Shown: piece by piece, positions 60,818 through 64,000 of the stretch
Layout of the letters: every line of letters starts with the position of its first letter
How positions within the stretch are numbered: position 1 is the stretch's first letter
Assembly (NCBI RefSeq): GCF_029910235.1
Contig: NZ_CP112874.1
Location: 2,170,001-2,234,000, forward strand
Reading direction: 5' to 3'
Source of the DNA: Pseudanabaena galeata CCNP1313
Lineage (GTDB): Bacteria; Cyanobacteriota; Cyanobacteriia; Pseudanabaenales; Pseudanabaenaceae
Length of the DNA stretch: 64,000 nt
The notes under the pieces: generated by a model
Told to the model about the DNA's origin: nothing
What the model saw: only the letters and a program-made list of their open reading frames with translations
The model's database searches: none
Translations under genes and position numbers: made by a program

Positions 60818-62455
60818 TTAGAAGGTAAAGGTAGTTCTTAACAATCCAACTAATTGAGTTGCATTATTACTGTTGTGTTCAGGGCTAAAAATCATCAATA
60901 GACCTGGGGTAATGGAGATGTTGCGATTCAGTTGGTAGCGATAGAAAGCTTCTAAATGAATGGAAGTATCTCTGTCAATCCTAGCGGCGTTGGTATTCGA
61001 TGTGGCTTTGGGCGGCACACCGACAATCAATCCACCAAGGTTTCCCTTTTGGAATAAATCTGGGAAGGCAAAAGTCACTGCAAAGTTAAAGGAATCAGCA
61101 TTTTGACTTGCACCAGTCTCTGACTGAGCATTGGTAAAGCCACCCCATCCAGAGACAATAAATTGTGGTGTAACTTCATAGCTAGTCACTAAACCATAGG
61201 TATTTGCAGAAGTGGCAATATTGCCAAAGGGTTGACGCGCATTGTTACTACCCGTGCTGCCTGTAAGGTTGACACCACCACTGCCAAAGTAAGTTCTGGC
61301 ATACTGGAGTCCCACCTGAAACTATTTGCTAGGAGAGAAGGTCAACTGAGCTAATGCTCCATAGCTGCCGCCGAATAATCCTTGATTGGGGTTGCTAGCA
61401 GTATCGCGAGGGGAGCGATACGCTAAAGCCAACTGTACGGCATCACTAAATTTATGGGAGATGCCAAATCCAGAACCATCAACAATACGATAGGTGGGGC
61501 TGAAACGTCCAAATCGCGAAATAGAACCGCGACCACCGCTTTCTAGGGGATTTAAGGATGGAGCGATATTTTCGGAGCCATGTCCACTAACAAGTAACCA
61601 ACCTGTAGTTTGATTAGAAATGGGGAACCGATAGAATAAATCATCGATTTGAAACTGATTGCTAGTATTAGCATCAAATCCGAGACGGGTCATATTTGTG
61701 CCAGTCCCAGTCGTTAAGGAATTGTTATACGAAGGGACATTGCCTGACTGAAGGCGCACACGCAGTAGATCTTTTCCTGTAAAGCTGGTGTTGAAGTTTA
61801 ACCTGACCCGATAGGAAAGAGTTGTATTGGTGGGATCGATATTTGTCCCTGTCCTATTGCCAAAGGTGTCAGATAAAGCCATGATTGCTTCACCATTCAG
61901 CTTTGTGGTTGTCGAAAACTGCTGAGCTTCCAATTTGGTCGTCTTCGCTTCAAGGCTATCAACGCGACCACGGAGGGTGGCAAGCTCAGCCGCAAATTCC
62001 TCTTGCAATTTCTGCAAAGTCTCTAAATCTTCGCGATTAACTTTGTCGGCTAACCCCGCCGAAATGATTTCATTAATCTTGTCTAAACAAGCATTAAGTC
62101 CAGCCGCGAACTCAAATCTGCTTGTCGCTTGTCTGCCACGAAAGGTGGAATCGGGATAACCTGCGATACAGCCATAACGTTCTACTAACGACTGTAAAGC
62201 CGTAAAAGCCCAATCGGTGGGACGGACATCTGAGAGTTGGGAAACAGAAGTTACTTGGGCGATCGCATTTTCTTGCAGACTGGTCTTTTCGATAATTTGG
62301 GAAGCGATCGAAGAGTTTCCAGACTGACTAGGGCTTTCTTGTAAAGAACTTAAAGGTTCGGCATAGGTTGGCATAACAGCCAGAAAACTAGCGGCAAAGC
62401 CTGAAGCCACAGTAAAAGCAACGGATAGATGTTTATTCAATTTATTACTCCTCAA
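60818..62455 (-). pseudogene. Iron-uptake-type SLH porin interrupted by an in-frame amber codon
   Basis: The two parts are in one frame: 62455-61322 (377 codons) ends in TAG, and coding continues without shift to 60818. At the break FSPSK is followed by TAG and then FQVGLQYARTYFG, so a single base change of a CAG codon explains it. The whole is a cyanobacterial porin: signal peptide, SLH domain (DVRPTDWAFTALQSLVERYGCIAGYPD), a coiled coil (EEFAAELATLRGRVDSLEAK) and a beta-barrel. It is probably non-functional unless the stop is suppressed, or this is a sequencing error. It lies beside an iron-type ABC ATPase gene. Confidence 0.8.
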
Positions 62456-62822
62456 TTTTGATTACACACACTTTTCCAAAAACTGTCTTAAAAATTGCTT
62501 TTTAGATACTTGTGATATTTATCTGTTGAGATTGCTATTGTAGCGACTCTTATTAAGAATAATACTAATAAAAGAAAGCACACTGTTTTTTTAATAGCCT
62601 AAATAACAGATAAAACATCCATAGTAAAACTAGCAAAGACCTCAACTGGCTTTACTTTTACAAGTATTGATATTTGCATTTCTAAGGTTGTTTTGCAAGC
62701 ACAAACAATTTTTATCTTATTAGTAGTAATATCATTAATTAAAGTCCAATGTCAAACTTATTGATAGTAATTTTTAATAAGCTATAGAAGATGTCAGGAG
62801 GTAAACGCCAATCACTGAGAAT
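62456..62822. other. Intergenic region between futC-like gene and porin
   Basis: These 367 AT-rich bases contain the porin promoter, reading leftward. AAGAATAATACTAATAAA near 62555 has a loose Fur-box look (NAT repeats), but I cannot confirm a Fur site. There is no gene and no strong palindrome. Confidence 0.3.
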
Positions 62823-63872
62823 CTAGCCTAAACTTTCAAAAATTCTGACTTTACTATTGGTCATTGTTAACTGTACAGGCGTACCTTCGGGAATGGATGT
62901 ATCAATTCCCGTTCTAACATTGATTTTCTGACCAGAGGGCGTATATAGACAGTAGTGATATTCTCTACCCAAAAAGCGCCGACTGTGAATTACGAGGGGA
63001 CTGGGAGCATGGGGCTTTAAGGTGAAGTCTTCTTGACGAATCATGATTTCTCCCGTTAATTGAGAACGCATCGTTTTGATTTTAAATTTGCCAATCTCCG
63101 TTGACCAAATATCCTCCTGACGATAAGCAGGTAAGAAATTTGCTTGAGTCACAAATTCAGCCACAAACCTTGATTTGGGATAGTTGTACAGTTCTTCGGG
63201 TGTGCCAATTTGCTCTAAATGTCCTTGGCGCATTACCCCGACAACATCACATATGGCAAGAGCTTCCTCTTGATCATGGGTAACAAAAATTGCGGAAGTT
63301 CCAGCCGCTTTGATAATTGAGCGCATTTCTTCGCGTAGTTGTAATCGCACTTGCACATCTAAATTTGATAGAGGTTCGTCCAGTAGTAATAGCTTGGGTT
63401 GAGTTGCCAAGGCTCTCGCTAGAGCCACTCGCTGCTGCTGACCGCCCGAAAGTTCGTGGGGATAACGCTGTTCTAAACCTGTGAGTTGCACAAGTTTTAA
63501 GGTTTCCCATACTCGCTGTTTGATTTCATGTTTATCAAGTTTTTTGAGTCCAAAGGCGACATTTTTTAAAACAGTTAAATGCGGAAATAGGGCATAGTCT
63601 TGAAATACAAGCCCCACATCTCGCGATTCTACTGGTATCCAATTATGGCGATCGCCGACTATTTTTCCATCAATGGTGATTTTGCCATCTTGAGGACGTT
63701 CAAGCCCTGCAATTAACCGCAGCAGAGTTGTTTTACCACACCCCGATGGACCCAGAAATCCTAAGATATCTCCTTCGTTCAAACGCAAAGATACTTGCTC
63801 AACCGCAGGCATACCATCTTTGGTAAATTGCTTGGTAATATTTTCTAAGCTAAGTATGATTGGCTTTTGCAT
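62823..63872 (-). CDS. futC: Iron(III)-type ABC transporter ATPase (FutC/FbpC-like)
   Basis: The 349-residue ATPase has Walker A GPSGCGKTTLL, Q-loop VFQDYALFPHL, signature LSGGQQQRVALARAL and Walker B LLLDEPLSNLD. A TOBE-like regulatory domain follows (TQANFLPAYRQEDIW...). The pattern fits FutC/FbpC, driving import of Fe3+ bound to a periplasmic protein. The porin next door is an iron-uptake type, and a likely permease ends just upstream. Iron as substrate is inferred from these. Confidence 0.8.
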   Translation of the reverse strand: MQKPIILSLENITKQFTKDGMPAVEQVSLRLNEGDILGFLGPSGCGKTTLLRLIAGLERPQDGKITIDGKIVGDRHNWIPVESRDVGLVFQDYALFPHLTVLKNVAFGLKKLDKHEIKQRVWETLKLVQLTGLEQRYPHELSGGQQQRVALARALATQPKLLLLDEPLSNLDVQVRLQLREEMRSIIKAAGTSAIFVTHDQEEALAICDVVGVMRQGHLEQIGTPEELYNYPKSRFVAEFVTQANFLPAYRQEDIWSTEIGKFKIKTMRSQLTGEIMIRQEDFTLKPHAPSPLVIHSRRFLGREYHYCLYTPSGQKINVRTGIDTSIPEGTPVQLTMTNSKVRIFESLG

Positions 63873-63905
63873 ATCCTTTTGCGTATTTGCGATTAATGGA
63901 ATTAA

Positions 63906-63946
63906 GGATTAGCATGAACAGCGCTCAGCACCGTTCATGCTAATCC
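63906..63946. repeat. hairpin between permease end and futC
   Basis: GGATTAGCATGAAC/GTTCATGCTAATCC encloses 13 bases. It lies in the operon gap and might tune transcription into futC. Confidence 0.5.
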
Positions 63947-63947
63947 A

Positions 63948-64000
63948 TTAGGCTTGAGCTTTTTTTTCTTGGAATAACACTAATAGTGTCGAGATCATTG
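63948..64000 (-). CDS. C-terminal end of a membrane protein, probably ABC permease (partial)
   Basis: The visible tail reads MISTLLVLFQEKKAQA and stop in one minus-strand frame. A hydrophobic run followed by a charged end fits the last helix of a transporter permease preceding futC. Only 17 codons are visible, so this is weak. Confidence 0.35.
   Translation of the reverse strand, partial: MISTLLVLFQEKKAQA

Overview
The window is cyanobacterial chromosome. It carries cytochrome b6f genes (petC-petA), the photosystem II subunit gene psbZ, cyanobacterial-type RNase E, the CruP carotenoid-cyclase-like protein and a BioU-type biotin enzyme, and the HIP1 octamer GCGATCGC occurs everywhere. Base composition is moderately AT-rich and the intergenic gaps are full of palindromic repeats. 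This fits a Pseudanabaena-like filamentous cyanobacterium, but that genus-level guess is an inference. I saw no rRNA or tRNA gene and no CRISPR array.

Layout. 1-4250: a DUF760 fragment, ssb, a secreted beta-helix/SPOR protein, an orphan sugar-type ABC permease and an HD-GYP phosphodiesterase. 4560-5404: a transposase fragment cut at both ends. 5855-8962: a co-directional cluster of protoglobin, V4R/Bet3-like protein, roadblock protein, MglA/Ras-like GTPase and DUF4388 protein, which looks like a sensory or polarity switch. 9159-17874: cobQ, a candidate injection-system effector with a chaperone-like partner, a fused oligopeptide-type ABC ATPase, a PLP decarboxylase and aroE. 17969-28818: cruP, a RloA/RloB (AbiL-like) defence pair, an M16 peptidase, a TPR lipoprotein-like protein, petC-petA and a Ser/Thr kinase. 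28985-40437: rne with a long leader, a double phosphatase, psbZ, ribH, an Rrf2 regulator with a tiny membrane protein, a SigG-like sigma factor with anti-sigma factor, an HtrA protease and an FHA-TPR protein.

40505-49085 is the most unusual part. A large type IIG-like restriction-methyltransferase is followed by six toxin-antitoxin (TA) cassettes. Each is bounded by a copy of the last ~120 bp of the restriction gene, and four copies keep the C-terminal reading frame and stop codon. One 1643-bp period of this array has been duplicated recently, with one base difference seen between the two antitoxin genes. A palindromic repeat is also inserted in frame inside the restriction gene. A second locus (54330-55281) shows the same arrangement: a VapBC-type pair between two copies of what looks like another gene's 3' end.

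49214-64000: a Co/Ni ECF-type transporter (cbiMNQO-like), a two-RCK channel with an atypical filter, a graveyard of defence and TA genes (MNT with truncated HEPN, VapBC, broken HNH, Abi, Rpn nuclease), bioU, a DUF3084 coiled-coil protein, an iron-uptake-type porin interrupted by one in-frame amber codon, and a FutC-like iron ABC ATPase with the end of a probable permease at the window edge.

At least five palindromic repeat families recur in the intergenic gaps. Several lie directly after genes and may act as terminators.
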